From the NCBI GenBank assembly GCA_030627155.1, contig DAOUSP010000025.1:1-11160 (forward strand): DNA of 11,160 nt. The letters are read 5' to 3'. Origin of the DNA: Candidatus Aminicenantota bacterium. Lineage in GTDB: Bacteria > Acidobacteriota > Aminicenantia > Aminicenantales > Aminicenantaceae. The translations under genes were made by a program, and so were the position numbers. This document shows, piece after piece, positions 1 to 7,183 of the stretch. A model generated the notes under the pieces. The model worked only from the letters and a program-made list of their open reading frames with translations, was not told the DNA's origin and searched no databases. Every line of letters starts with the position of its first letter. The first letter of the stretch is position 1.

Positions 1-213
1 AATCACTTCAAAGGAGTCCTTCCAATATAAAGGAAGATGGCATGATAATTGGATTCGAACAAAAGTCTGATTTTCTTTATTCCTTTGCTCTTTCTCATAA
101 AAATGGATAGTGGCAGGGATCTTTTTCCCCTGAATACGCAAGGTAGCTACTATTGATTGTTTCCCAGATGGAGGAGGAAAATATACCGCAGCATCAAATA
201 AGTTCGTATTCAC
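1..213 (-). CDS. Unidentified protein, N-terminal 71 residues only (possible SelB domain III-like beta barrel)
   Basis: The reading frame opens at a GTG that overlaps the rnr stop codon (GTGA) and stays open to the left edge, so the gene is cut by the window. An in-frame TAA lies only a few codons upstream of the GTG, which leaves little room for another start; the purine-rich stretch AGAGGGAGAAAG ahead of it can serve as ribosome-binding site. The visible part begins MNTNLFDAAVYFPPP and alternates polar and hydrophobic residues as a beta-rich fold would. Residues 20-71, with the segment FVRIQLSCHLPLYWKDSFEV, loosely recall the third beta-barrel domain of the selenocysteine elongation factor SelB, where a Gly/Glu-rich turn is followed by a strand pattern like 'QLRL..PL....GDRFVLR'. 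No GTPase domain precedes it, so it is not an ordinary SelB. This match is from memory of the family pattern and is weak. That it is a real gene is supported by the stop-start overlap with rnr and by the intact frame. Confidence 0.7.
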   Translation of the reverse strand, partial: MNTNLFDAAVYFPPPSGKQSIVATLRIQGKKIPATIHFYEKEQRNKENQTFVRIQLSCHLPLYWKDSFEVI

Positions 214-2282
214 CTGCTTTCTCCCTCTTTATGTGGAGTCAAAACCAGATGCATCCTTTGTAGAAGTGGATCGACAGAGACAAGAGTCACTTTGACCCAA
301 TCCCCAAGTTCATATTTAGCGCCGCTTCTCCGCCCAATAATTGTCTTTTTATTCTTTCTATAAAAATAATCTCCATCCAAATCCATGAAAGGAATCAGCC
401 CTTCAACAAAATAATCTTTCAATTCCACAACCAGACCTGCTTTCGAAATATCCACGATAATCCCATCAAATTCCTCACCAAGCTTCCTCTTTAATACCCG
501 GAAAATTCGCCATTTCAACAGGTCGCGTTCCGCATCGCTGGCATTTCTTTCCTGTTCTGAACAGTGGCGGGCAATGGAAGAGAGAGGGATTTTGTTTACT
601 TTTTGCCGCTGGCAAAAACTTTTTAAGACCCTATGAACAACTAAGTCAGGATATCTCCTGATAGGAGACGTGAAATGCGTATACATCTTCTTCGCAAGGC
701 CATAATGCCCCTTGTTCTCCTCAGAATAGACTGCAAGCTTCAAACTTCTTAGGACCTGGACTGTAATAAACTTCTCTTCGGGCCTTCCTTTCACCTGATT
801 CAATATGCGCTGCAAATTTTTTGAAGTTACTTTTTTAGCAGGGGGAATGGAAAGCCCAAAATGAGCCAATATCTCCCTGAGTTTCTCTATTCTTTCCCGT
901 GCTGGGGAAGGGTGTATTCTGTATAAAATAGGGACATTTCTTTGAGTCAGATAAGAAGCTACAGCCTCATTAGCTGCAACCATAAATTCTTCTATTACCT
1001 GATGCGCTTCATTTGCTTCGAATAGAGCCACAGAATGAAGTAATCCTTCTTTATACACGAGTTCGGGTTCTTCAATGTCGAAATCGAGGCTTCCTTGCTC
1101 CACTCTTTTTCTCCGCAATATGCGGGCAAGAGTTCTCATGAGCAAAAGGTCAGAGATTAACTGTGAATACTTCCGTCGTTCGGCTATGTCTTCATTAAAT
1201 ATCTTAAACACAGAATCATAAGTCATCCTCTCTGCAGTCTGGATCAAAGACAGATGGAAGTTTGATTTATTCATGTTTCCTTCTTTATCGAACTCAATCA
1301 ACACGGAAAACGTCAATTTTTCCTCTTTAGGCCGCAAGCTGCAAATATAATTGGAGAGCTTTTCAGGTAACATAGGAAGCGTCTCATCTGAAAAATAAAC
1401 ACTTGTTCCTCTCCTGTATGCCTCTTTGTCCAAAAACGACCCTGGTCTTACATAATGGGAGACGTCTGCAATGTGAACGCCAAGAAGAAATCTTCCTCCA
1501 TCAAGCTGTTTTATGCTCACAGCATCATCAAAGTCCTGTGCGCTTTCTCCATCAATAGTGACAGTCATCCACTCTCGGTAAACCTTCCGGTTCTGCCTTA
1601 ATTCTTGGCTTATTTCCCCAGATATGGCTTCTGCCTCTCTTATAGTTTCTTTGGAAAAAGCAGAAAGAAGTTGGTATTTCTCCTTGATGACATTTGTATC
1701 TACCCCAGGATCATCAGGGTAGCCAAAGACGTCTGTCAAACGCAATGCCTCCCGTTCCACAGCAACAACCATTCCTTGCTTTGGATGAAGGACTTTTGAT
1801 TGAACAATCGCAACATCTCCTTGGGAAGTAAAATCAAACGGAAGTAAAAACGGCTTTCCAAGGTGTTCTTTGTAGATACCTAAAATCTTCCGCCTTTCCT
1901 TTTTTACGATTTTGATAACTTTTCCTTCTGGTTTGCCCTTTTTCCCGTTTTCTTTTACAAGGACCTCTACAATGTCGCCTGTCAAGGCATCTTTTGTATG
2001 CCGTGGAGGAATAAAGATGTCTTCCAGCTGCTTGCCTTCGGGGATGACGAATCCAAATCCTCTATCAGAACCAGAAAAACTTCCACGAATGATGTTTGTC
2101 TTTGCGATAGGGAAATATTTTCTCTTAAATCGCACAACAACCCCGTCTTTTTCTAATTCTCTTAAACATTTCTGCACAGTTCTTTTTTCTTTGTGGGACA
2201 GCCGCAGCTCTCTCATAATTCTTGTAAAGCTTGTACCCTGTCTTTTATTTTCTCGAAGCAGGGAAAGAATCTTATGTTGCAT
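210..2282 (-). CDS. rnr: Ribonuclease R (3'-5' exoribonuclease, RNB family)
   Basis: RNase R degrades RNA processively from the 3' end, including structured mRNA and rRNA fragments, in the cytoplasm. The 690-residue product shows the family layout. A winged-helix region covers about residues 1-60. Cold-shock/OB domain 1 (about 64-110) carries RGFGFV, and OB domain 2 covers about 132-176. The RNB catalytic domain (about 240-555) contains DGESAQDFDDAV, and an S1 domain (about 603-682) ends the protein. The four acidic residues D244, D250, D252 and D253 have the same spacing as the metal-binding aspartates of E. coli RNase R (D272, D278, D280, D281), so the enzyme should be active. The motif TSPIRRYPDLVVHR near 538-551 is also typical. 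At 690 residues it is shorter than the 813-residue E. coli enzyme. It stops soon after S1 and lacks the long Lys-rich tail used there in trans-translation. The ATG start follows an AAGGTG sequence by about ten bases. Confidence 0.97.
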   Translation of the reverse strand: MQHKILSLLRENKRQGTSFTRIMRELRLSHKEKRTVQKCLRELEKDGVVVRFKRKYFPIAKTNIIRGSFSGSDRGFGFVIPEGKQLEDIFIPPRHTKDALTGDIVEVLVKENGKKGKPEGKVIKIVKKERRKILGIYKEHLGKPFLLPFDFTSQGDVAIVQSKVLHPKQGMVVAVEREALRLTDVFGYPDDPGVDTNVIKEKYQLLSAFSKETIREAEAISGEISQELRQNRKVYREWMTVTIDGESAQDFDDAVSIKQLDGGRFLLGVHIADVSHYVRPGSFLDKEAYRRGTSVYFSDETLPMLPEKLSNYICSLRPKEEKLTFSVLIEFDKEGNMNKSNFHLSLIQTAERMTYDSVFKIFNEDIAERRKYSQLISDLLLMRTLARILRRKRVEQGSLDFDIEEPELVYKEGLLHSVALFEANEAHQVIEEFMVAANEAVASYLTQRNVPILYRIHPSPARERIEKLREILAHFGLSIPPAKKVTSKNLQRILNQVKGRPEEKFITVQVLRSLKLAVYSEENKGHYGLAKKMYTHFTSPIRRYPDLVVHRVLKSFCQRQKVNKIPLSSIARHCSEQERNASDAERDLLKWRIFRVLKRKLGEEFDGIIVDISKAGLVVELKDYFVEGLIPFMDLDGDYFYRKNKKTIIGRRSGAKYELGDWVKVTLVSVDPLLQRMHLVLTPHKEGESR

Positions 2283-2326
2283 TTCGATTGTTCACCTTTT
2301 TGTTCACCTTAATAATAGAAAGGTGA
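2283..2326 (-). promoter_or_regulatory. Duplicated Shine-Dalgarno region before rnr with complementary upstream segment
   Basis: The coding strand has an 11-base direct repeat, AAGGTGAACAA, at 2300-2310 and again at 2288-2298 (12-base period). It fills most of the gap between the upstream gene's stop and the rnr ATG. The copy nearer rnr is at a usable ribosome-binding distance. Just upstream, inside the last codons of the preceding gene, is TCACCTT (2320-2326). It is perfectly complementary to AAGGTGA in either copy, with a 9-base loop to the far copy or about 21 bases to the near one. What is seen is the repeat and the complementarity; that they affect rnr translation is inference. Confidence 0.5.
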
Positions 2327-2941
2327 GACATATGGAATTTTATGCTTCTCTCTTGTGTGTTTTACCAATTTTATTCGTAAAATCCGGTTGAATTCATCCC
2401 CGGATTCAAGCTCATACTCTACTTTGACCTCTTTTTTCATGCATTTCATGACTTTTTCATCTGCATTCTGCACGATAAGCCCTTCGATTCTCTCCTCCAA
2501 TTCTTCCAGTTCCTTCTCGTCTAAATCTTCTTTTGAAAGAATGTTCCTAACCTGTATGTAGACCTGCTTTAGATAGGCCACTTGAATAGGGAGAGCGTTC
2601 AAAAACCCCTCCACTGCTTCTATTATCTTTGACCTTTGGCCGTTAGCCATAACCGGTTTACTACGACCTCCGACCTTTCTTTCCTGGTAAAGAGCGAAAG
2701 ATTTCATCACATGCGGATGAGAGAAACTCAAAGAGAAAGTACTTCTCTTGCTCCTGCTGACTTTTCGACAAACATCGAAAGCCTTTTTTATGCCCTCAAT
2801 TGCCACTCTCAAAGGAATACCTTTTCGTTCCCACCTGTCCACAAGAAGCATTTCCTTTGGCGATAGAAAAAAGGGGGCACCTCGTAGTTCCATATAATAG
2901 CGGGCAATCGTTTGAAAATATTGACTCTTTTTACTCGTCAT
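2309..2941 (-). CDS. Conserved-looking protein of unknown function between coaX and rnr
   Basis: I cannot assign this 210-residue protein to a named family. It is soluble in appearance, with no signal peptide or membrane segment. Residues 10-60 look like a compact helical unit with a memorable core, LSPKEMLLVDRW followed by GIPLRVAIEGIKKAF. That rhythm of a helix ending in Trp, a Gly-Ile-Pro turn and an Ala-Ile-x-x-Ile helix is seen in small helical modules, such as those in DnaD-type replication proteins, but I do not claim homology. Residues about 60-105 are basic and Ser-rich (RSKRSTFS, GGRSK). Residues 134-170 are strongly charged and probably helical or coiled coil (KEDLDEKELEELEERIEGL). 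The tail is basic and aromatic (HKIPYVSPFYY). The start lies 14 bases after the coaX stop with only a weak GGA ribosome-binding element, which suggests translational coupling to coaX. Its fixed place in a tight housekeeping operon supports it as a real gene. Confidence 0.85.
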   Translation of the reverse strand: MTSKKSQYFQTIARYYMELRGAPFFLSPKEMLLVDRWERKGIPLRVAIEGIKKAFDVCRKVSRSKRSTFSLSFSHPHVMKSFALYQERKVGGRSKPVMANGQRSKIIEAVEGFLNALPIQVAYLKQVYIQVRNILSKEDLDEKELEELEERIEGLIVQNADEKVMKCMKKEVKVEYELESGDEFNRILRIKLVKHTREKHKIPYVSPFYY

Positions 2942-2955
2942 ATGTCCAATTCCGT

Positions 2956-3735
2956 TTACAGCTGGATCTCCTGTTTATTTTTCTCATACAAAATCCTAAG
3001 GCCATCAAGAATCAAATTGGGCTCATAAAAATCAACCCGATGTCTTTCTTTCTCTACAAAAACTGCAAATCCTCCTGTGACAATGACCTTGGCGTCCATG
3101 CCTAATTCTTTTCTGAATTCTGAGATGATATTACTTACTAGGCCAATGTATCCAAAATAAAGCCCTGACTGCATGCTGTTTTCAGTCGTGCGTCCTATGG
3201 CATTACGTGGTTTTCTTATTTCAATACGCGGCAACTTTGCTGTTTTGAGATAGAGGGCTTCTGCTGCAATTTGAATACCTGGAGCGATTGCACCGCCAAG
3301 ATACTCCCCTTTTTCAGAAACAGCATCAAAGGTTATTGCTGTCCCAAAATCAACCACGATGCAGGGGCCTCCATGCTTGTGAAAAGCTGCCACAGCAGAA
3401 ACTATTCTGTCGGCTCCTACCTCAATAGGATTATCATAAAGAATAGGCATCCCTGTTTTTAGACCAGGCCCCACGACCAATGCCCTCACATGAAAAAAGA
3501 TGCGGCTTAAATCTTGAAACACAGGCGTCAAAGGGGGGACAACGCTGGATAAGATTACAGAGGAAATTTCTCTTCTTTCTATCCCCACAAGAGAAAGGAG
3601 GTTCAATATAGTAATAGAATATTCTTCATATGTTTTTTCTCTTTCTGTCCGAATTCTCCAGTGCTTTAATAATTTTTCCCCTTCAAAAACACCCAGGGCG
3701 ATATTTGTATTTCCTATATCTATTGCTAAAAGCAT
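2956..3735 (-). CDS. coaX: Type III pantothenate kinase (CoaX)
   Basis: CoaX phosphorylates pantothenate with ATP, the first step from vitamin B5 to coenzyme A. It belongs to the ASKHA (actin/sugar kinase/Hsp70) fold and, unlike type I CoaA, is not inhibited by CoA. The 259-residue length is normal for the family. The N-terminal phosphate-binding motif is DIGNTN (residues 6-11). GADR at 107-110 carries the expected catalytic Asp (D109), followed by VVDFGTAITFD (127-137), the glycine-rich LGGAIAPGI (146-154) and VTGGFA (219-224). All family signatures are intact, so an active enzyme is expected. The ATG start lies two bases after the birA stop, and its ribosome-binding site AAGGAG sits inside the final birA codons, so the two are probably translationally coupled. 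The birA-coaX pairing is common in bacteria and joins two cofactor functions that feed acyl metabolism. Confidence 0.97.
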   Translation of the reverse strand: MLLAIDIGNTNIALGVFEGEKLLKHWRIRTEREKTYEEYSITILNLLSLVGIERREISSVILSSVVPPLTPVFQDLSRIFFHVRALVVGPGLKTGMPILYDNPIEVGADRIVSAVAAFHKHGGPCIVVDFGTAITFDAVSEKGEYLGGAIAPGIQIAAEALYLKTAKLPRIEIRKPRNAIGRTTENSMQSGLYFGYIGLVSNIISEFRKELGMDAKVIVTGGFAVFVEKERHRVDFYEPNLILDGLRILYEKNKQEIQL

Positions 3736-3737
3736 GT

Positions 3738-4493
3738 TTATTCTCCTTTTTTTTGAATAGGAGACAAAATTTCAGTTGCCAGAAAAGACCTCTTTTCTCC
3801 TTGGATTTCAAGAATCAATCTCCCATGTGAATCGATCCCTTGATACACGCCTGTTTCCTGGCCCCTGGAAGTTTCCACCTCGATGATGTCTCCCGAAGAA
3901 AATGGAGAGCAGTTTTCAACTGCCCGGATGATCTTACGAGCGTGGCTCTCTAAAAAAATATCATACCATAGATTTAAAGTATGCAAAATTTTCTCAAGAA
4001 GAGCATCCTTTTTCATGCTTTTTCTGGAAATAAGCCGTAAAGATGTGGCAAAATCTCGAATTTCTTCAGGAAAATCTTTCTTCAGATGGCTCACGTTAAG
4101 GCCGATTCCCAAGATGACATAGTGAAGGTGCTTCCCTGCAAAACAGCTTTCTGAAAGAATGCCCCCAAGTTTTTTCCTATCCCAAACTATATCATTAGGC
4201 CACTTGAGATAAACGCGAATTCCTGTCGTCTCAAGGATCGAATCTATTACCGCCACACCTGCAAGTAAAGGAAGGATGGAAACATCTGTTTTTTGCGGCC
4301 TCAGAATAACAGATAAATAAATGCCTTTCCTTGGGATTGAAAGCCACTGGCGGCCTTTTGTCCCCCTCCCTTTCTCCTGAGTTTCAGAAATTACAACAGT
4401 GCCTTCCTCTGCTCCATGGAGAATCAACTCCTTGGCTATATCATTAGTCGAGGAGCAACTCTCTACATGATATATTGTCTTCCCAATCTTCAT
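3738..4493 (-). CDS. birA: Biotin--[acetyl-CoA-carboxylase] ligase, monofunctional (no DNA-binding domain)
   Basis: BirA activates biotin with ATP to biotinyl-5'-AMP and transfers it to a lysine of the biotin carboxyl carrier protein of acetyl-CoA carboxylase and related enzymes. The 251-residue product starts directly with the catalytic domain. It has SSTND (14-18), the adenylate-binding loop GRGTKGR (42-48), LKWPND (96-101), K109 followed by LGGIL (biotin contact region) and ILGIGLNV (127-134). An SH3-like C-terminal domain follows at about 200-245. E. coli BirA has an N-terminal winged helix that represses the biotin operon. Here it is absent, so this protein should act only as a ligase and not as a regulator. 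The loop is GRGTKGR rather than the more usual GRGRRGR, a conservative change that keeps the glycines and basic ends. The ATG has no clear ribosome-binding site close by, so translation may rely on readers from valS 47 bases upstream. Confidence 0.96.
   Translation of the reverse strand: MKIGKTIYHVESCSSTNDIAKELILHGAEEGTVVISETQEKGRGTKGRQWLSIPRKGIYLSVILRPQKTDVSILPLLAGVAVIDSILETTGIRVYLKWPNDIVWDRKKLGGILSESCFAGKHLHYVILGIGLNVSHLKKDFPEEIRDFATSLRLISRKSMKKDALLEKILHTLNLWYDIFLESHARKIIRAVENCSPFSSGDIIEVETSRGQETGVYQGIDSHGRLILEIQGEKRSFLATEILSPIQKKGE
3743..3748 (-). promoter_or_regulatory. coaX ribosome-binding site inside birA
   Basis: The coding strand reads AAGGAG seven bases before the coaX ATG. It lies entirely within the last codons of birA (Lys-Gly-Glu-stop). 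This fixes the coaX start and means ribosomes finishing birA terminate on top of the coaX initiation site. Confidence 0.8.
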
Positions 4494-4540
4494 TATAAAA
4501 TCGCAAGCAAATCTTTCTTCAGCCTTTATTTCAATGTATC

Positions 4541-7183
4541 TCAGAGGAGCTGGCTTATGTGCTCTAAAGTCTCTTTGATTTTAACTTCCTTTGCTTCAAG
4601 CTCATGGAGTCTTTCTTCTGTCTTACGAATCACCTGCTTTGGCGCACGGTTTAGAAAATTCTTATTGTGAAGCCTGCTTTCGATTTTTCGTGCTTCTTCA
4701 ATAACTTTGGCAAGTTCTCTTTCAAGCCTTTGTCTTTCTCTATCAAGATTCACCAGGCCTTCTTCAAGAGGAATGGCAATTTCTAATGACCCGGAAAATC
4801 CTTTTAGAAATTTTTTTCCTTCAGGAAAATCATCACAAAAAGTGATGTCCTGAATAAAGGCCAACGCCTGTAAATACCTGCTATGCTGGCGCACAATTTC
4901 CTTGTCTTCCTTTTTATTCGCTTTTATCAACAGGTTTATTTTCTGTCTAAGAGGAATCTTATTTTCGGCTTTTATAGTCCTGACTGTAATTATGGCGTCC
5001 TGCAAGACTCCCATTACATTCTCTACTTTATGGTCAATCCACTCAGGTTGCGACTGGGGAAAGGAAGCCTCCATCAAAGACCTGCCAGCACAGGGGAGAT
5101 GTTGCCAGATTTCTTCAGTCACAAAAGGCATGAATGGATGAAGAAGCCGAAGTCCAGCATCCAACGTATCCACAAGAACGGCACGGCTGGTCTTGTTATT
5201 GTCCTTTAAGGCCGGCTTTACAAGCTCAACATACCAGTCACAGAATTCATGCCATATGAAGTGATACAATTTGTCTGCAGCTTCATAAAACTTATATTGT
5301 TCTAAAGCTGTATTCACATCATTGATGATTCGTGCAATCCGGCTGCGGATCCATTGGTCAGCAAGGGTAAGCTCATCATCATTTATTTCCATTTTTTCCT
5401 TTTCAAGATTCATCAGCACAAAGCGAGAAGCATTCCAAATTTTATTCACAAAGGCCCTGTAGCCAGCCATTCGTTCCTCAGAAAGGGAAATATCCATGCC
5501 AGGGATGGCCAGTGCTGACAGAGTAAACCGGAGTGCATCGGTTCCATATGTTTCAATTATTTCGAGGGGGTCGATGATATTTCCTTCAGACTTACTCATC
5601 TTGCGTTTCTTAAAATCCCTGACTAATCCGTTGATAAACACATGCTTGAAAGGAATATCCTTCATAAATTTTAGGCCCATCATAATCATCCTGGCGATCC
5701 AGAAAAATATGATGTCAAATCCGGTCGCCATTAGGTCTGTGGGATAAAATACCTCTAAATCCTCTGTCTCTTCAGGCCATCCAAGCGTCCCAAAAGGCCA
5801 GAGAGCCGAACTGAACCATGTATCCAGTATGTCCTCATCCTGGACGATGTTTTTACTCTTGCAGAGCTCACATGCTTCTGGTGTCTCCATAGCCACGGTT
5901 ACGTGCTGGCAATCCTGGCAGTACCAGGCAGGGATGCGGTGTCCCCACCAGAGCTGGCGGGAAATGCACCAGTCATGAATGTTATACATCCACTCAAAAT
6001 AGGTCTTGGTCCAATTTTGCGGAATGAATTGTATTTTCCCTTCCTCCACTACCCGAATGGCCTCTTTTGCAATTGGAGCAATCTTTACAAACCACTGCCA
6101 GGAAAGATGAGGCTCTATGATTGTTTTACAGCGATAACAATGGCCAACAGCATGCTGATAATCTTCGACTTTTTCTAATAGCCCTTCTTCTTTGAGCTTT
6201 AAAAGAACTCTTACCCTGCATTCGAACCGGTCTAACTCGTGAAATTCCTTTCCTGCTGCCTCTGTCATCTTCCCCGAGCCATCGATAACAATCACTTGCT
6301 CCAGGTTATGCCGCCTCCCTAATTCAAAATCCGTGGGGTCGTGTGCAGGAGTCACCTTAACAGCACCAGTCCCGAACTCCTGTTCCACCATCTCATCTGT
6401 GATTACAGGTATTTCCCTGTGGATTAAAGGAAGAAGGACTTTTTTCCCATGGTAGGGCAGATAGCGCTTATCATCAGGGTGGACAGCTACACCAGTATCT
6501 CCTAACATTGTCTCTGGCCGGGTTGTTGCAACAACGATGTGTTCTTCTGAGTCCAGCAAAGGATATTTGATATAATAAAGTTTAGACTGTAATTCTTTAT
6601 GCTCGATTTCTATATCTGAAAGAACCGTGCCGCAGTGTGGACAGCGATTCGCAAGATAATAATCCCTATATATAAGCCCCTCTTTGTAAAGAGAAACAAA
6701 CACATACTGAACTGTCTTAGAAAACCCTTCGTCAAGGGTGAATCGTTCCCTGGACCAATCAAGGGAAAGCCCAAGTTTCTTCAATTGCTGCGTGATAACC
6801 CCTCCATATTTTTCCTTCCATTCCCAGGCAATCTTTATAAATTCTTCGCGGCCCACTTTTTCCCGCGTTAAACCTTTTTGAGCCAGGGCCTGCTCAATCA
6901 CGTTATGCACCGCAATGCTTGCATGGTCGGTCCCCGGAAGCCAGAGAACATTATATCCCTGCATCCTTTTCCACCGAGCGATAATATCAGGCAATGTAAA
7001 GCAGAGTGCGTGTCCCATATGTAATGAACCTGTGACATTCGGCGGGGGAAGAACCATGGAAAACTTTTGCTTTGGCGAGGAAGCGTCTGGAGTAAACAAG
7101 CCTTCGTCTTTCCAGAATTTTGCCCATTTCTCTTCTACAGGTTTAGGGTCATAAGCTTTTTCGAGTATCAATTTCTCTTTCAT
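4541..7183 (-). CDS. valS: Valyl-tRNA synthetase
   Basis: ValRS charges tRNA-Val and hydrolyses mischarged Thr-tRNA-Val. I place the start at the ATG at 7183, not at an in-frame upstream codon at 7228. It forms an ATGA overlap with the preceding gene, has AAGGA nine bases upstream, and gives the usual N-terminus (MKEKLILEKAYDPKPVEEKW). The product is then 880 residues, normal for the family. The class I signatures are PPPNVTGSLHMGH (46-58, HIGH equivalent) and KMSKSEGN (528-535). The inserted editing domain has TTRPET (220-225), DTGVAVHPDD (229-238) and GTGAVKVTPAHDPTDF (271-286). Cys-x2-Cys pairs at CPHC, CYRC, CQDC and CELC (about 181, 349, 422 and 438) suggest zinc knuckles. WWGHRIPAWYC is typical of the catalytic core. 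The C-terminal 65 or so residues form the usual tRNA-binding coiled coil containing NFLNRAPKQVI. Everything required for catalysis and proofreading is present. Confidence 0.98.
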   Translation of the reverse strand: MKEKLILEKAYDPKPVEEKWAKFWKDEGLFTPDASSPKQKFSMVLPPPNVTGSLHMGHALCFTLPDIIARWKRMQGYNVLWLPGTDHASIAVHNVIEQALAQKGLTREKVGREEFIKIAWEWKEKYGGVITQQLKKLGLSLDWSRERFTLDEGFSKTVQYVFVSLYKEGLIYRDYYLANRCPHCGTVLSDIEIEHKELQSKLYYIKYPLLDSEEHIVVATTRPETMLGDTGVAVHPDDKRYLPYHGKKVLLPLIHREIPVITDEMVEQEFGTGAVKVTPAHDPTDFELGRRHNLEQVIVIDGSGKMTEAAGKEFHELDRFECRVRVLLKLKEEGLLEKVEDYQHAVGHCYRCKTIIEPHLSWQWFVKIAPIAKEAIRVVEEGKIQFIPQNWTKTYFEWMYNIHDWCISRQLWWGHRIPAWYCQDCQHVTVAMETPEACELCKSKNIVQDEDILDTWFSSALWPFGTLGWPEETEDLEVFYPTDLMATGFDIIFFWIARMIMMGLKFMKDIPFKHVFINGLVRDFKKRKMSKSEGNIIDPLEIIETYGTDALRFTLSALAIPGMDISLSEERMAGYRAFVNKIWNASRFVLMNLEKEKMEINDDELTLADQWIRSRIARIINDVNTALEQYKFYEAADKLYHFIWHEFCDWYVELVKPALKDNNKTSRAVLVDTLDAGLRLLHPFMPFVTEEIWQHLPCAGRSLMEASFPQSQPEWIDHKVENVMGVLQDAIITVRTIKAENKIPLRQKINLLIKANKKEDKEIVRQHSRYLQALAFIQDITFCDDFPEGKKFLKGFSGSLEIAIPLEEGLVNLDRERQRLERELAKVIEEARKIESRLHNKNFLNRAPKQVIRKTEERLHELEAKEVKIKETLEHISQLL

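Noticed and set aside
1912..2391. Plus-strand open frame of 159 codons antisense to rnr.
   Set aside because: It is Phe/Ser/Pro-rich with no recognisable domain, and it lies opposite a clear rnr coding region; it is a shadow of the real gene.
4492..4497. Perfect TATAAT on the minus strand at the start of birA.
   Set aside because: It overlaps the birA ATG, and no good -35 hexamer lies 16-18 bases upstream (best is TGAAGA, three of six).
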